From: Pyrinomonadaceae bacterium
Lineage (GTDB): Bacteria; Acidobacteriota; Blastocatellia; Pyrinomonadales; Pyrinomonadaceae
Direction of reading: 5' to 3'
Assembly: GCA_030841085.1 (NCBI GenBank)
Contig: JAVEDP010000025.1
Span: forward strand, 337,942-401,941
Length of the DNA stretch: 64,000 nucleotides
A model generated the notes under the pieces. That model ran no database searches. It saw nothing but the letters and a program-made list of their open reading frames with translations, and was not told the DNA's origin. The position numbers were made by a program, and so were the translations under genes. Positions 43,774 through 52,575 of this stretch are shown piece by piece; the stretch's first letter is position 1, and every line of letters starts with the position of its first letter.

Positions 43774-44628
43774 TTACTTCACGTATTCCCAATGCCACGG
43801 CTCGTAGAAGTAAGGGCGAAAGCCAAAGCGCTCGGCGTTCTGCACCAGCCATTTGTAAACGCGCGTCTCGACCTGCACCTTGCGATTTGAATCCAGCGTA
43901 TCCACAGGCTCGCCACCTACGTAAAGATCCAGCGCGCGGCCGGTGAAGTGCGGACTGTTAACGGCCAGACCCGCGCTCCCCGAGTTGGGCGAATCACGTC
44001 GCAGTTTGTCCTGATAGTCGCGCGAGCGAAAAGCGGAAACGATCTTTAAGAATTTTTCGCCGGCCGCCAGTTCGCCATGCGCGCCGTGCGCAAGACCAAG
44101 CGAACGATCGGCTACGGCCGCAGCCACCAGTTTTTTGTAAGCCGCATAGGTGGCGCGCTCAACTCGCCGCAATTCTTCAGCGCGAGTTGGATCGTAAAAC
44201 TCCGAAATGGGAACGACCATTAGCCGGTCCGGTGAAGCAACTTCGCGATCCTTGAGGCGCGCGCCCTGCCAGACGGTGATCATTCCGTAAAGCGATTGAT
44301 CGTCGAGTACGCCGGTAGCTTTCAGTCCCATCTTTCGCTGCCAGACGGCGAGCGATTTCGCGAAACCTACAGACCCGACAGCGTTTCGTGTGTTGAGCAG
44401 GCGACTGATGAGTGGCGTGTAGAGATACCAGCCGCGCTGCGGCTTATTTCCAAACTTCCAAGCCAAATCGTTACTAAGCAGCACGTTCCGAGAGGTTGCG
44501 GCCGATAAATCCGAAGCCGATGGCTGCCCGTCACGGTGCATTTGAGCGCGGCTGTCGCAGGGCGCAAATGTCGCGCCGACGAGCAGCACGAGAATAAAAA
44601 GCACCTTGCGAATTGTGAAACGACTCAT
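43774..44628 (-). CDS. Exported D,D-carboxypeptidase, VanY/M15B family
   Basis: 284 residues. ATG 44628 gives a signal peptide (KVLFILVLLVGATFAPCDS). A peptidoglycan-binding-like segment (FAKSLAVWQRKMGLKATGVL) precedes the M15 domain, which shows the zinc motif SPHFTGRALDLYVGG (His and Asp ligands) and the end PYFYEPWHWEYV (catalytic Glu and third His). Likely trims D-Ala-D-Ala from peptidoglycan stem peptides in the periplasm. Downstream of the repeat at 44661-44760. Confidence 0.88.
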   Translation of the reverse strand: MSRFTIRKVLFILVLLVGATFAPCDSRAQMHRDGQPSASDLSAATSRNVLLSNDLAWKFGNKPQRGWYLYTPLISRLLNTRNAVGSVGFAKSLAVWQRKMGLKATGVLDDQSLYGMITVWQGARLKDREVASPDRLMVVPISEFYDPTRAEELRRVERATYAAYKKLVAAAVADRSLGLAHGAHGELAAGEKFLKIVSAFRSRDYQDKLRRDSPNSGSAGLAVNSPHFTGRALDLYVGGEPVDTLDSNRKVQVETRVYKWLVQNAERFGFRPYFYEPWHWEYVK

Positions 44629-44660
44629 ACTCTCTTCTTCTCGACTAGCCGCCAAACAAC

Positions 44661-44760
44661 GTAAAGCAAACTGTTAGTTTGCGGTCGTGGCGATCAGTAT
44701 TGACCGGTTACGGCCAGGCACTTGAACCCCAACCATCGCAATCTAACAGATTGCTTTACA
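44661..44760. repeat. GTAAAGCAAACTGTTAG repeat, inverted pair (locus 3)
   Basis: Left arm 44661-44686, right arm 44735-44760 (slightly diverged, CAATCTAACAGATTGC). The right arm supplies the TAA stop of the DUF1624-like gene on the minus strand. Confidence 0.88.
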
Positions 44761-46075
44761 GATACGACAACCACCATTCGCGCCGTCTCGCTTTAACGCC
44801 CGCAAACCATTTGCATAACGGATAAAGCAGCAGCACACCCGCAATCCAACAAGCATAAACGACCGCAAGGTTGAACCCTACTCCGGGCGGTGGTCCATCA
44901 AAATTGATCGAGCTCCCGAACATCCAGCGAACCGGCCTCCCGGCGATCAAGTGAACGATCACCGAGATGAAGTGCGCGGTGGGCCATTGCAACAAATAGA
45001 AGAACAGCGGCACGCGGCCAAACGTAACGAAGAAGGTTCGAATGCGATTCCAAAACGAGTCCGATCGAGTGGCTGCCAGCTTATTTGATTCAAACAAGGC
45101 GAGCGCCAACATTGCCGGGCCCAGCGTCATCAGCAGGAAAAGCAGCGAAGGCGGATACTTCGTCACGTTCAAAAAAGAGATGAAGGTAAAAGTCGGCGTG
45201 CTTTGTTCGGACCAGTGTGACGGATCGCCGTAATGATTGATGGCGCGCATCACGATAAATAGCAGCGTCGCCCCGCCGCCCATTACTAACAACCAGCGCC
45301 GCCGTCGTTCCGCGTTCATTTGATAAAGAGAACCAAACGCATACCCGGCGGCCATCACGCCGATCCAGGGAATCAATGGGTAAAGTACGAATACCACTGG
45401 ACTGGGAAAAAACCACAACACCGGAAATGCCTCGAACGCCTGATGCAAAATGATGTAGAGCTTCGCCCAAACGCTGGGCACGGGACTTTGCGGACCTTGC
45501 CAGCCCTGCACATGGAATCGATCGAGCAGGTTGTGCAGCGCAATCATTGCCACACCGAAAACGCCGACAACCCGCAGCGGCAGTTGAACCAACACCGCCA
45601 AAACAATCATCGAAACGCCAATGGCCCAGATGACCTGCATGGCGCCCAGGAAGCGATAGTCGACGTTGAAAGTCACCGAGATACGAACCGCCGTAAACTC
45701 GAGCACAACCAACCACAACCCGCGCGTGAAGAGAAAACGCGACAACTGGTTCTTAGTTTTGCCGCGCGCGACTTGCAGATACGCGCCCGTTCCCGCCAGA
45801 AAAACAAAGATCGGCGCGCAGAAGTGCGTGATCCAGCGCGTAAAGAAAAGTTTGGGACTTGTATGGGCAAGATCGGTTGGGTCAAAGCCCTGCAGCGCGT
45901 ACCGGTGAACAAAGTCACGCGTATGGTCCAACATCATGATGACCATCACGATGCCGCGCAGCAGATCGATTGAATCTATTCGTCCGCGACCAGGCGATGT
46001 CGGTTGCGGCGGCGCATCAGCGAAAGGCACCGGCGGGCGAGGGACTTCAGTCGGGCTGGGAAAAGAGACACTCAT
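44756..46075 (-). CDS. DUF1624-type multi-pass membrane acyltransferase-like protein
   Basis: 439 residues, about ten TM helices. The N-terminal signature RIDSIDLLRGIVMVIMMLDH with a conserved Asp-His pair, and HFCAPIFVFLAGTGAYL, places it in the DUF1624/heparan-alpha-glucosaminide N-acetyltransferase-like superfamily, predicted to move acyl groups across the membrane. The substrate is unknown. AGGGAG about 8 bp before ATG 46075. The last codons and stop are part of the flanking repeat. A ~30-residue proline-rich N terminus precedes the first helix. Confidence 0.85.
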   Translation of the reverse strand: MSVSFPSPTEVPRPPVPFADAPPQPTSPGRGRIDSIDLLRGIVMVIMMLDHTRDFVHRYALQGFDPTDLAHTSPKLFFTRWITHFCAPIFVFLAGTGAYLQVARGKTKNQLSRFLFTRGLWLVVLEFTAVRISVTFNVDYRFLGAMQVIWAIGVSMIVLAVLVQLPLRVVGVFGVAMIALHNLLDRFHVQGWQGPQSPVPSVWAKLYIILHQAFEAFPVLWFFPSPVVFVLYPLIPWIGVMAAGYAFGSLYQMNAERRRRWLLVMGGGATLLFIVMRAINHYGDPSHWSEQSTPTFTFISFLNVTKYPPSLLFLLMTLGPAMLALALFESNKLAATRSDSFWNRIRTFFVTFGRVPLFFYLLQWPTAHFISVIVHLIAGRPVRWMFGSSINFDGPPPGVGFNLAVVYACWIAGVLLLYPLCKWFAGVKARRREWWLSYL

Positions 46076-46262
46076 CGGGCAATCTCCCTAGGGCGTGGCG
46101 CCGTTTCCGCTTTCGTTCACGTAAACGGAAACTTCATAGCAACGAGCACCCGGCCAGGAATTCGCCAGCCACGATTGGTCGAACATCGAGCCGCAAGCCG
46201 TCGAGGACATACTCCTCCCCTGTCGCTTTAGAGATACTATGCCAAGAACCGCAGTCGACGCC

Positions 46263-47621
46263 TTATTCAGCGGAAAGAACTTCTCGCCATTTTGCTAAGT
46301 GAGTCATTTCGCTCGTCATCGGAACCAAATTCCATTTTCGTTCAGCGTCCTTAATGGCTGAAATTACTTCGTTCTTTGTCGCTGAACGGATCCAATCGCG
46401 CTCCCGAATACGGTTTAGGATGAAATGGTAACGACAACGCTTCGCGGCAGCGGGAGTCTGCGCCATACGCTGGGACTCGACTCTCGAATAGCGCATCTCT
46501 CCAAACGCCGAGAAATCACTAATCTTTTCTATGACTCCCTTGCAAATCACACAATCACAGACTTTGTCGAAGAAGTCCTTGGGAGTTTCGATTCCCAAAG
46601 CTCGAAAACACAGCTCTATCTTGGGAACGCCGAGCCGCTTGCGGATATCCGGCAAGTAGTAACGAACCGATGGAGTTGATTGTCCAATAACTGGATGAAC
46701 GTCCTTCTGCTCCCCGTACCCGATGCCGTGACTCACTCCAGTCAGCTTTTCTAACGCCAAGCTAAAGAAGCCTCCGTGCATGTTATACACGAGCAAGTGG
46801 CCGCTAAGATTTTCCACCAACCGCCGAAAGGCTTTCAAATCTGCAACGTCCGCATCAGCCTCAAAGAATCTACTAAACCAAAGCCAAACTCCCGATATTC
46901 CTGTCTTGGGCAACTCTGTTACTAACCTGTCCGTTAACGTACTATCCGCCAAAGCAGAGCGATCAGCGCAAATCACCGCATGAACGGGAATATTCTTCGG
47001 AGCAACTTCCACAGACCACGCCGCCGTTTTAATAGCAAGTTCTGAAAGAGCTTGCTTGTTCCCGGGCTCAATATAAAAGTAAGGCGCAAAAACTGCGGCC
47101 GGATCTGGTGCGTCCTCAGCAAATTCTACCAACTCCTTATCCTTAATAAGCTCTAATCGAATTCGAGTTAACTGATAGTCTATTACCGACTGACATATCT
47201 TCTTCCCGTTAGTTGCGTTGCGAAAATCAGAAACATCTACCGCACGTCCTCGCTCGATGGCTGCTTCGAATGGTCCACCATATCTTTCCGCAAGCGCGGT
47301 ATAAGATCGCTTGATACCCCAAACTGTTTTGTCCTTAACCTTCCGATTCGACTTGATCCAATCTAAGTCCTCACGTCGTTCGCCGCTTTTCGGATCGGTG
47401 TAGACACCGAAGACGTAACTCATTGGATCGACGTAATAACGGACGCCATATTTCTCACCCGCCAACTTGAGTAACAAGCTCATTGTTGCACCTGGGGTCG
47501 CCTCAAGAAGGTTTGCCCCAACAATGAGGCCATCGAGAAATCTGCCGGTCTTGGTGAGATACTCTTTTTCCGAATGACTGCCCATCCGGAAAATGAGTTG
47601 GTGAGGCTTATCCTTTGACAT
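46263..47621 (-). CDS. TIM-barrel-like protein with TGT-type zinc motif (putative DpdA/TGT-related)
   Basis: 452 residues, not recognised with certainty. Alternating strands and helices look like a TIM barrel: GLIVGANLLEA, VRYYVDPMSYVFG, VHAVICADRSAL, SGVWLWFSRFFE, HLLVYNMHGGFF, GVSHGIGYGE. Near the C terminus CDCVIC (Cys355, Cys357, Cys360) followed after 38 residues by His399 in RCRYHFILNRIRE copies the zinc site of tRNA-guanine transglycosylases (C-x-C-x2-C ... H). Classical TGT N-terminal motifs are absent, so it would be a distant member such as the DpdA group that modifies DNA, or a fold relative. ATG 47621 has AGGGA 8 bp upstream; ATG 47630 is the alternative. It overlaps the nuclease-like gene by 14 bp and ends the operon. 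A+T-richer than its neighbours. Confidence 0.6.
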   Translation of the reverse strand: MSKDKPHQLIFRMGSHSEKEYLTKTGRFLDGLIVGANLLEATPGATMSLLLKLAGEKYGVRYYVDPMSYVFGVYTDPKSGERREDLDWIKSNRKVKDKTVWGIKRSYTALAERYGGPFEAAIERGRAVDVSDFRNATNGKKICQSVIDYQLTRIRLELIKDKELVEFAEDAPDPAAVFAPYFYIEPGNKQALSELAIKTAAWSVEVAPKNIPVHAVICADRSALADSTLTDRLVTELPKTGISGVWLWFSRFFEADADVADLKAFRRLVENLSGHLLVYNMHGGFFSLALEKLTGVSHGIGYGEQKDVHPVIGQSTPSVRYYLPDIRKRLGVPKIELCFRALGIETPKDFFDKVCDCVICKGVIEKISDFSAFGEMRYSRVESQRMAQTPAAAKRCRYHFILNRIRERDWIRSATKNEVISAIKDAERKWNLVPMTSEMTHLAKWREVLSAE

Positions 47622-48033
47622 GTTTTGCATCCCTAAGAAGATCTATGTGAGCCGTGCGGTAGTGGGGTCGCGTTTCAAGTGAGCTGGATGGGCTGATCAC
47701 TCGACGACAGCGACCAGTATCATAGACCGCCAACAAGCCGATCCCGCTGTCAATTAGGAGGTCCTGATCGACTCGATCGCACGTTTTGACTGGAGCGGCA
47801 ATATAGACCCAGTCAGAACACAATGAGTAGATCAGGGCTTGCTTAAATGCTTTGCGCCAATCTGTCAATTTCAGTTCAACCGCAACAGTGACGTCTTTTG
47901 CAGTTGAGAATGCGTACAGATCGATCCGGTGGTCGTAGAACGGCATTTCATTTTGCTGCCAATGGAACGACCGCCGATGAAAATAATCGGCTACCGGCGC
48001 CAATAGTGAGGCTTCGTATCTAGTAAGGGCCAT
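47608..48033 (-). CDS. Small PD-(D/E)XK nuclease-like protein
   Basis: 141 residues from ATG 48033 (AAAGG upstream). The restriction-endonuclease-like core is visible: RIDLYAF with Asp38, then VAVELKL with Glu53 and Lys55, and the helix KAFKQALIYS with Gln65, the usual D ... ExK ... Q arrangement. Before it comes a helical segment and PFYDH; after it WVYIAAP and a short C-terminal part. Such small proteins can be DNA or RNA nucleases, or inactive binding modules; here the catalytic triad is complete. It overlaps the upstream membrane-protein gene by 14 bp and the downstream TGT-like gene by 14 bp, implying tightly coupled synthesis. Confidence 0.7.
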   Translation of the reverse strand: MALTRYEASLLAPVADYFHRRSFHWQQNEMPFYDHRIDLYAFSTAKDVTVAVELKLTDWRKAFKQALIYSLCSDWVYIAAPVKTCDRVDQDLLIDSGIGLLAVYDTGRCRRVISPSSSLETRPHYRTAHIDLLRDAKHVKG

Positions 48034-48628
48034 GCTTTTGCCTTTGATCCAAAATATTACTGTGGTAGTGCTGAAGAAAACCAACGTTCACGAGAATAGC
48101 TAGGATTAGAGCCGCAGTGATCGAGGCAGAGAATTTCATCAACCAATCGGCTAAATTCAATACGAAAATTTTCTCAGACCAAACAAACGAGGAAGCGATC
48201 AATTCCCAGCAAACTAAGCCCAGCATCAACCAGCTAAGTCGTTTCGCCCAGCGACACCAAGCGTCGCGGGCCTGCGTCAAATAAAGAGAATCCCGCAGCC
48301 CTTGATTGCTGCTAATGACGAAGTCTCGGATTGCTTCTCGATATTTCTCGCTTCCCACTGGACTAACCGGCTTATCAGACCACTCGTTACCATCTGGACG
48401 TAGTACTACATGCTGTGGCTCATCTTGAACGGCAAAGACCACATTCAACCGTGTTTCAAGATCAATACTCACACTTCTAAGAATACTTTCAAGCGTCGTA
48501 TTGGTTCCTTCGAGGGATTTCCGGAAAAGTTCGGTGCGATCGCCGTACTTCAGATAAGCCACCACGGCAGAGAGCAGAACGCCGGTGTGGAATGCCAGGA
48601 TAGCCGTAACCAACTGATCTCGAATCAC
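48020..48628 (-). CDS. Three-TM membrane protein of the 46-49 kb operon
   Basis: 202 residues. TM1 (LVTAILAFHTGVLLSAVVAYL, about 6-27), a ~90-residue soluble loop, then TM2 (LSWLMLGLVCWELIASSFVW) and TM3 (FSASITAALILAILVNVGFL) near the C terminus. No known domain recognised. GTG start at 48628 overlaps the stop of the upstream gene in a GTGA quartet, showing translational coupling. In defence systems such small membrane proteins often act as effectors or anchors, but nothing here proves it. Confidence 0.72.
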   Translation of the reverse strand: MIRDQLVTAILAFHTGVLLSAVVAYLKYGDRTELFRKSLEGTNTTLESILRSVSIDLETRLNVVFAVQDEPQHVVLRPDGNEWSDKPVSPVGSEKYREAIRDFVISSNQGLRDSLYLTQARDAWCRWAKRLSWLMLGLVCWELIASSFVWSEKIFVLNLADWLMKFSASITAALILAILVNVGFLQHYHSNILDQRQKHGPY

Positions 48629-49218
48629 ATTAAATGCCTTCGACTGAGGACCTTGTCCTTGATCTCAGACTCAGTAGTCATATCTGGATACTTCGTGTAA
48701 ACGTGATAAAGGAGATCCCCCAGCGAGTAGTGACTGTATTTCGATTTGATTCGCCGAATACGACCAACCAATTCGTCGAAGCCCTCCCGACTGAGCAACT
48801 CGAGAACCTTTTGCCGACCTCGTTCTGTTAATCGAAATCGCCTCTCCTCGTATGCATCTGGACTCGGAGTTAGTTCGTCGGATATTTCAGCCTCGTTCCC
48901 CATAAGTTCCTCAAAATCCAGAAGATCAACTTCAGATGCCTCAGCATCCGTGATTTCACCAGAGACTTCGCTTTGTATATAACCAAGATTATCAAGGAGC
49001 TCCAAGTCGTCATAAAGACCCGCGGAGTAAGGACCAGCCTTCCAGGGCTCAAACTGAAAACCGTCTCCTTCTGGCTTTAGATCCGCCTCTCGTTCAAGGA
49101 GGAAAAGAAGCTTTTGAAATCTTGTAATTCCATTAATCGAGTCGCTCACGTCCGTCGCCTTCGCCGCTGTGCCCAGAAAAAGAAGAACCAAATTTCGCCT
49201 GGTAATATGCGCCATCAT
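48625..49218 (-). CDS. YwgA/Panacea-like protein, first gene of the operon
   Basis: 197 residues. The N-terminal half, ITRFQKLLFLLEREADLKPE then FEPWKAGPYSAGLYDDLELL and LGYIQ, resembles the YwgA and DUF4065/SocA (Panacea) pattern: a KLQKLLF-type helix followed by F..W..GPYS..L. Panacea domains are known as antitoxin modules. The middle is acidic (residues 80-125) and the end (RFRLTERGRQKVLELLSREG) looks like a winged-helix wing. AAAGGG before ATG 49218. It is the promoter-proximal gene of four. Confidence 0.65.
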   Translation of the reverse strand: MMAHITRRNLVLLFLGTAAKATDVSDSINGITRFQKLLFLLEREADLKPEGDGFQFEPWKAGPYSAGLYDDLELLDNLGYIQSEVSGEITDAEASEVDLLDFEELMGNEAEISDELTPSPDAYEERRFRLTERGRQKVLELLSREGFDELVGRIRRIKSKYSHYSLGDLLYHVYTKYPDMTTESEIKDKVLSRRHLM

Positions 49219-49587
49219 TGCTACCCTTTGAAGAATTGGATCTGAAGAATGGGATCGGATATTACGATTGGCAGATATCAGTTTGAACTGACACTCTCAA
49301 CTGCCAAACATTCTTCCTCTGCTTAAATCTAAGTGAGCTTGCAGTCTCAGCAGTAAACAAGACGAAGACTGCCACCCCAAAAGAGACATCACGACTCGGA
49401 ACCGAATGGATCAAATGTTGACAATAGCTGCTCGGTGTCCAAGCACCACATGCCTAATCCAAGCGTCTCAGAATACGACGGAATAGAAAATCTGAGAAGG
49501 GGGTCAAGAGCGGGAGATGCCGATTCTAAAAGAATTTAGGTAACAGAGTGGCTTTATTGCGGCCTTTCGATTGTTTTCGGAGGCCAA
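49219..49587. other. 369-bp gene-free, AT-richer region
   Basis: Lies upstream of the four-gene operon and downstream of serA. It should contain the operon promoter, but I see no convincing -35/-10 pair, no repeat family and no coding frame. Confidence 0.5.
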
Positions 49588-51189
49588 CTAAGTCAATTCA
49601 ATCTGCTGGGCCAAAAGAATCTCTTTAATCGAGTGCAATTCTGCGAGCGTCGCGATATTAACAGCGGCGTCAACTTCGATCACCGCCATCGCTTCCCCGC
49701 CCCTCTCTCGCCGGCCTAAATGAAAGCGACTGATGTTTACACCGTGTTCGCCCAAAATTGTGCCGACGCGGCCGATCACTCCAGGCACGTCGCGATTGCG
49801 CATCACCAGCATGTGGCCGCGGGGAATCGCCTCGATGTGGAATCCATCAATTTCGGTGATGCGGCCTTCGCGCGCTTGTTCGCCAAAACCAAAAATCGTT
49901 CCTGACAGCGACTGTTCGCCGCTGTCCGCGACCACGCGCGTTTGTATCGCCGGGACGATGTCTGAACCTGGGCGGAGGTAGCTGGTCGTGACCTTGATGC
50001 CGCGCTCTTCGGCAATCAGAAACGCATTGACCACGTTGACGCGCGCGCTGACGTCGCGCAGCAGGCCGGCAAGAAAGGATCGCGTTACCGGCGCGCCATC
50101 AGCGTCAGCGATTTCACCGGCAAACTCGATGCGCACTTCGCGCACCGCGCTGGCCACGAGTTGTGCGTGAAAGCGGCCCAGCTTTTCGGCCAGTTCGATA
50201 TAAGGCCGCAGCAGTCCCAGTTCTTTTGTCCCCAGCGCGGGAACGTTTACTGCGCCGCGCAAAGCGCCAGTCAGCAAGTAGTCCCGCATCTGCTCGGCCA
50301 CCGTGAACGCCACGCCTTCCTGCGCTTCCGTCGTTGAAGCACCGAGATGCGGCGTGACGATGACTTCATCGAGTGACAACAGCGGATGATCCGCAGGCGG
50401 CGGTTCTTCAACAAAAACGTCAAGCGCGGCGCCGGCGACGATTCCGGATTTGATTGCGTCATAGAGTTCGACTTCGTCAACCAGACCGCCGCGCGCGCAG
50501 TTGATGATGCGGATACCGGACTTCATTTTGGTGAATGCGTCTTTGCCGACGATGCCACGAGTTTCGGCAGTCAATGGCGTATGCACGGTCAGAAAATCGG
50601 CCTCTGCAAAAACCTGGTCCAAAGGCGCGAGTTCTATTTCCAGATCACGCGCTTGCTCGGCCGCGATAAAAGGATCAAAGGCAACGATGCGCATTCCAAA
50701 CGCGCGGGCCCTCGCCGCCACGGTCCTTCCAATTCGCCCCATGCCGACTACGCCCAGCGTCTTGCCCTGAAGCTCGACACCGATAAAAGATTTGCGGTCC
50801 CACTTGCCGGCTTTCAAACTGCTATTCGCCTGTGGCACGCGCCGGGCCAATGCAATTAGAAGCGCAACTGTGTGTTCAGCGGTTGTTATCGTGTTGCCGT
50901 CTGGCGCATTCATCACAACGATGCCGCGCGCCGTTGCCGCCGGCACGTCGATGTTGTCAACGCCGACGCCGGCGCGACCAACAACCCGCAGGGCGGTCGC
51001 GCCGTCCATCAAATCACTGGTGACTTTTGTTTCACTGCGCACTACCAATCCGGCGCAACCATTAAGCGCGTTGCGCAAATCCGCGGCGCCGAGTCGCGTA
51101 CGCTTCTCTATGTCGAAACCCGCGTCACGTAACGGTTGCAGACCACTATCGCTGACTTCATCAGCGACGAATATCTTTTGCTGTGTCAT
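49588..51189 (-). CDS. serA: D-3-phosphoglycerate dehydrogenase
   Basis: 533 residues, the long form with an intervening domain and C-terminal ACT domain. First step of the phosphorylated serine pathway: 3-phosphoglycerate to 3-phosphohydroxypyruvate with NAD+. Motifs: RVVGRAGVGVDNIDV, the NAD loop LGVVGMGRIGRTVA, NCARGGLVDE, catalytic Arg/Glu/His region ending TPHLGASTTEAQEGVA; the ACT domain covers the last ~75 residues (MRNRDVPGVIGRVGTILGEHGV). ATG 51189 fits the family; longer upstream frames cross repeat DNA. A TATAAT box 10 bp before the ATG suggests a leaderless mRNA. Confidence 0.96.
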   Translation of the reverse strand: MTQQKIFVADEVSDSGLQPLRDAGFDIEKRTRLGAADLRNALNGCAGLVVRSETKVTSDLMDGATALRVVGRAGVGVDNIDVPAATARGIVVMNAPDGNTITTAEHTVALLIALARRVPQANSSLKAGKWDRKSFIGVELQGKTLGVVGMGRIGRTVAARARAFGMRIVAFDPFIAAEQARDLEIELAPLDQVFAEADFLTVHTPLTAETRGIVGKDAFTKMKSGIRIINCARGGLVDEVELYDAIKSGIVAGAALDVFVEEPPPADHPLLSLDEVIVTPHLGASTTEAQEGVAFTVAEQMRDYLLTGALRGAVNVPALGTKELGLLRPYIELAEKLGRFHAQLVASAVREVRIEFAGEIADADGAPVTRSFLAGLLRDVSARVNVVNAFLIAEERGIKVTTSYLRPGSDIVPAIQTRVVADSGEQSLSGTIFGFGEQAREGRITEIDGFHIEAIPRGHMLVMRNRDVPGVIGRVGTILGEHGVNISRFHLGRRERGGEAMAVIEVDAAVNIATLAELHSIKEILLAQQIELT

Positions 51190-51603
51190 TAGTGCGCGGA
51201 TTATAGCGGTTTTCGTTTGAACCTGTCCCAGTAGGCCGCAAGATTTCTGATCGACTAGGAATGCCTCAAGATGAATTCTTAGGTCCGAAGGACCGTCAGT
51301 TAGTAGCGGGTCCGGCGCTTCGCGGAGGGCGGGGAGATGCGACAATATTGTTGCCTGAGCGCCGAAGGTCCGCCACAAATTCTGCCGGCCCTCCGGGCCT
51401 CTGGGCCATTTAGGGAATGGAGTTCCCCGCCCTTACGGGACGGGGCTACTAAATTCCGGTCCGTCGGACCTAAAGCATGCGAGCGATTGAAACCGAAACA
51501 GTAATATCGGGTGTTATTCTTCTGCACATTCACAATACGGTATAAGATGGTTCTCAACATATTGTTGGCTGATTATCTGCGAGTCTGAGGGATACCTCCG
51601 AGA
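51190..51603. other. 414-bp gene-free region with an inverted repeat element
   Basis: Besides the serA promoter it holds an element bounded by AGGTCCGAAGGACCG (51281-51295) and CGGTCCGTCGGACCT (about 51459-51473), with inner complementary segments TTAGTAGC and GCTACTAA. It is a different repeat family from those elsewhere. The ~130 bp before corA are AT-rich, with a possible TATAAG box near 51541. Confidence 0.6.
51200..51205 (-). promoter_or_regulatory. -10 box of serA close to the start codon
   Basis: TATAAT on the minus strand, ending 10 bp before ATG 51189. A weak -35 (GGGACA) is 18 bp upstream. No Shine-Dalgarno is present between. Confidence 0.45.
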
Positions 51604-52575
51604 ATGATCAAAACCGTCTGTCTCAACAGCACCACCAAGAAGTTTACGGAAAATTGTCTTTCTGCCGACATAAGTGAACTGCGCCTGGAAGAAGGAAACA
51701 TCGTCTGGGCCGATGTCAGCGATCCAACCAGCAGTGACTTTGAGGAGCTGGCGGAAGAGTTTGGTTTTCATCCGCTCTCAATTGAAGATTGTCGCAACGA
51801 GCACCAGCGTCCAAAGATCGAAGAATTTCCTGGCTACTATTTTATTGTTCTTTACGAAACGCAATTAGCGGGACCCACCGATCGACTGGAATTGCGCGAA
51901 CTAAATATTTTTCTGGGCAAGAACTATCTGGTCACCGTCCACAGTCGCCCCATTCGTGCCATAGATACTGCCTCGCGGCTCTGGCATGAATGGATGGACC
52001 GCTCGGAACAAGGCGCAGGACTGCTCGCGTATCTGCTGATTGATGCGATCGTCGACGACTATCTTCCTCTGCTCGACTTGATTAGCGAACGCATGGACGA
52101 ATTGGAGGATTCGATTTTTGGCGAATGGCGCGCCGAAGTCATCGAAGACATCTTCAGCATAAAGAAGAAACTGCTATACCTGCGGCGCTCGATCACGCCT
52201 CTGCGCGATGTCTTCAATACTATGCTCAGGCGCGAGCAGCCGATCTTTCCGCGCGAAACTCACGTTTACTTTCAGGACGTGTTTGACCATCTCATTCGCG
52301 TTGCCGATACGATCGACTCTTTGCGCGACATGCTCAGTTCTACGATGGACGCTTATCTTTCCGTTTCCGGAAACCGCATGAACAAGGTTATGAAGCGGCT
52401 CACTTCTATTTCCACCATCCTGATGTCGGTGACTTTGATTGCCGGCATCTATGGCATGAACTTTACTTACATGCCGGAACTGAGGATGCGGTATGGCTAC
52501 GTGTATGCGTTGCTCTCCATGGTGGCGGTCGGTGGGGCGCTGTACATTTACTTAAAGAAGGTCAAATGGATATGA
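51604..52575 (+). CDS. corA: CorA-family magnesium/cobalt transporter
   Basis: 323 residues. Large N-terminal cytoplasmic alpha/beta domain ([18 protein letters not shown] onward), a long stalk helix, and two C-terminal TM helices: [21 protein letters not shown] with the GMN selectivity motif, and [19 protein letters not shown], ending in the basic KKVKWI. Pentameric channel for Mg2+ (Co2+, Ni2+). ATG 51604. Overlaps the next gene by 10 bp. Confidence 0.95.
   Translation: MIKTVCLNSTTKKFTENCLSADISELRLEEGNIVWADVSDPTSSDFEELAEEFGFHPLSIEDCRNEHQRPKIEEFPGYYFIVLYETQLAGPTDRLELRELNIFLGKNYLVTVHSRPIRAIDTASRLWHEWMDRSEQGAGLLAYLLIDAIVDDYLPLLDLISERMDELEDSIFGEWRAEVIEDIFSIKKKLLYLRRSITPLRDVFNTMLRREQPIFPRETHVYFQDVFDHLIRVADTIDSLRDMLSSTMDAYLSVSGNRMNKVMKRLTSISTILMSVTLIAGIYGMNFTYMPELRMRYGYVYALLSMVAVGGALYIYLKKVKWI

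Noticed and set aside
46263..49218. Classical restriction-modification system
   Set aside because: No methyltransferase motif in the four proteins; the nuclease-like protein is small and the partner looks TGT-like instead.
51190..51603. Mg2+ riboswitch upstream of corA
   Set aside because: The structure visible is a symmetrical inverted repeat of the intergenic type; no M-box or ykkC-like pattern seen.
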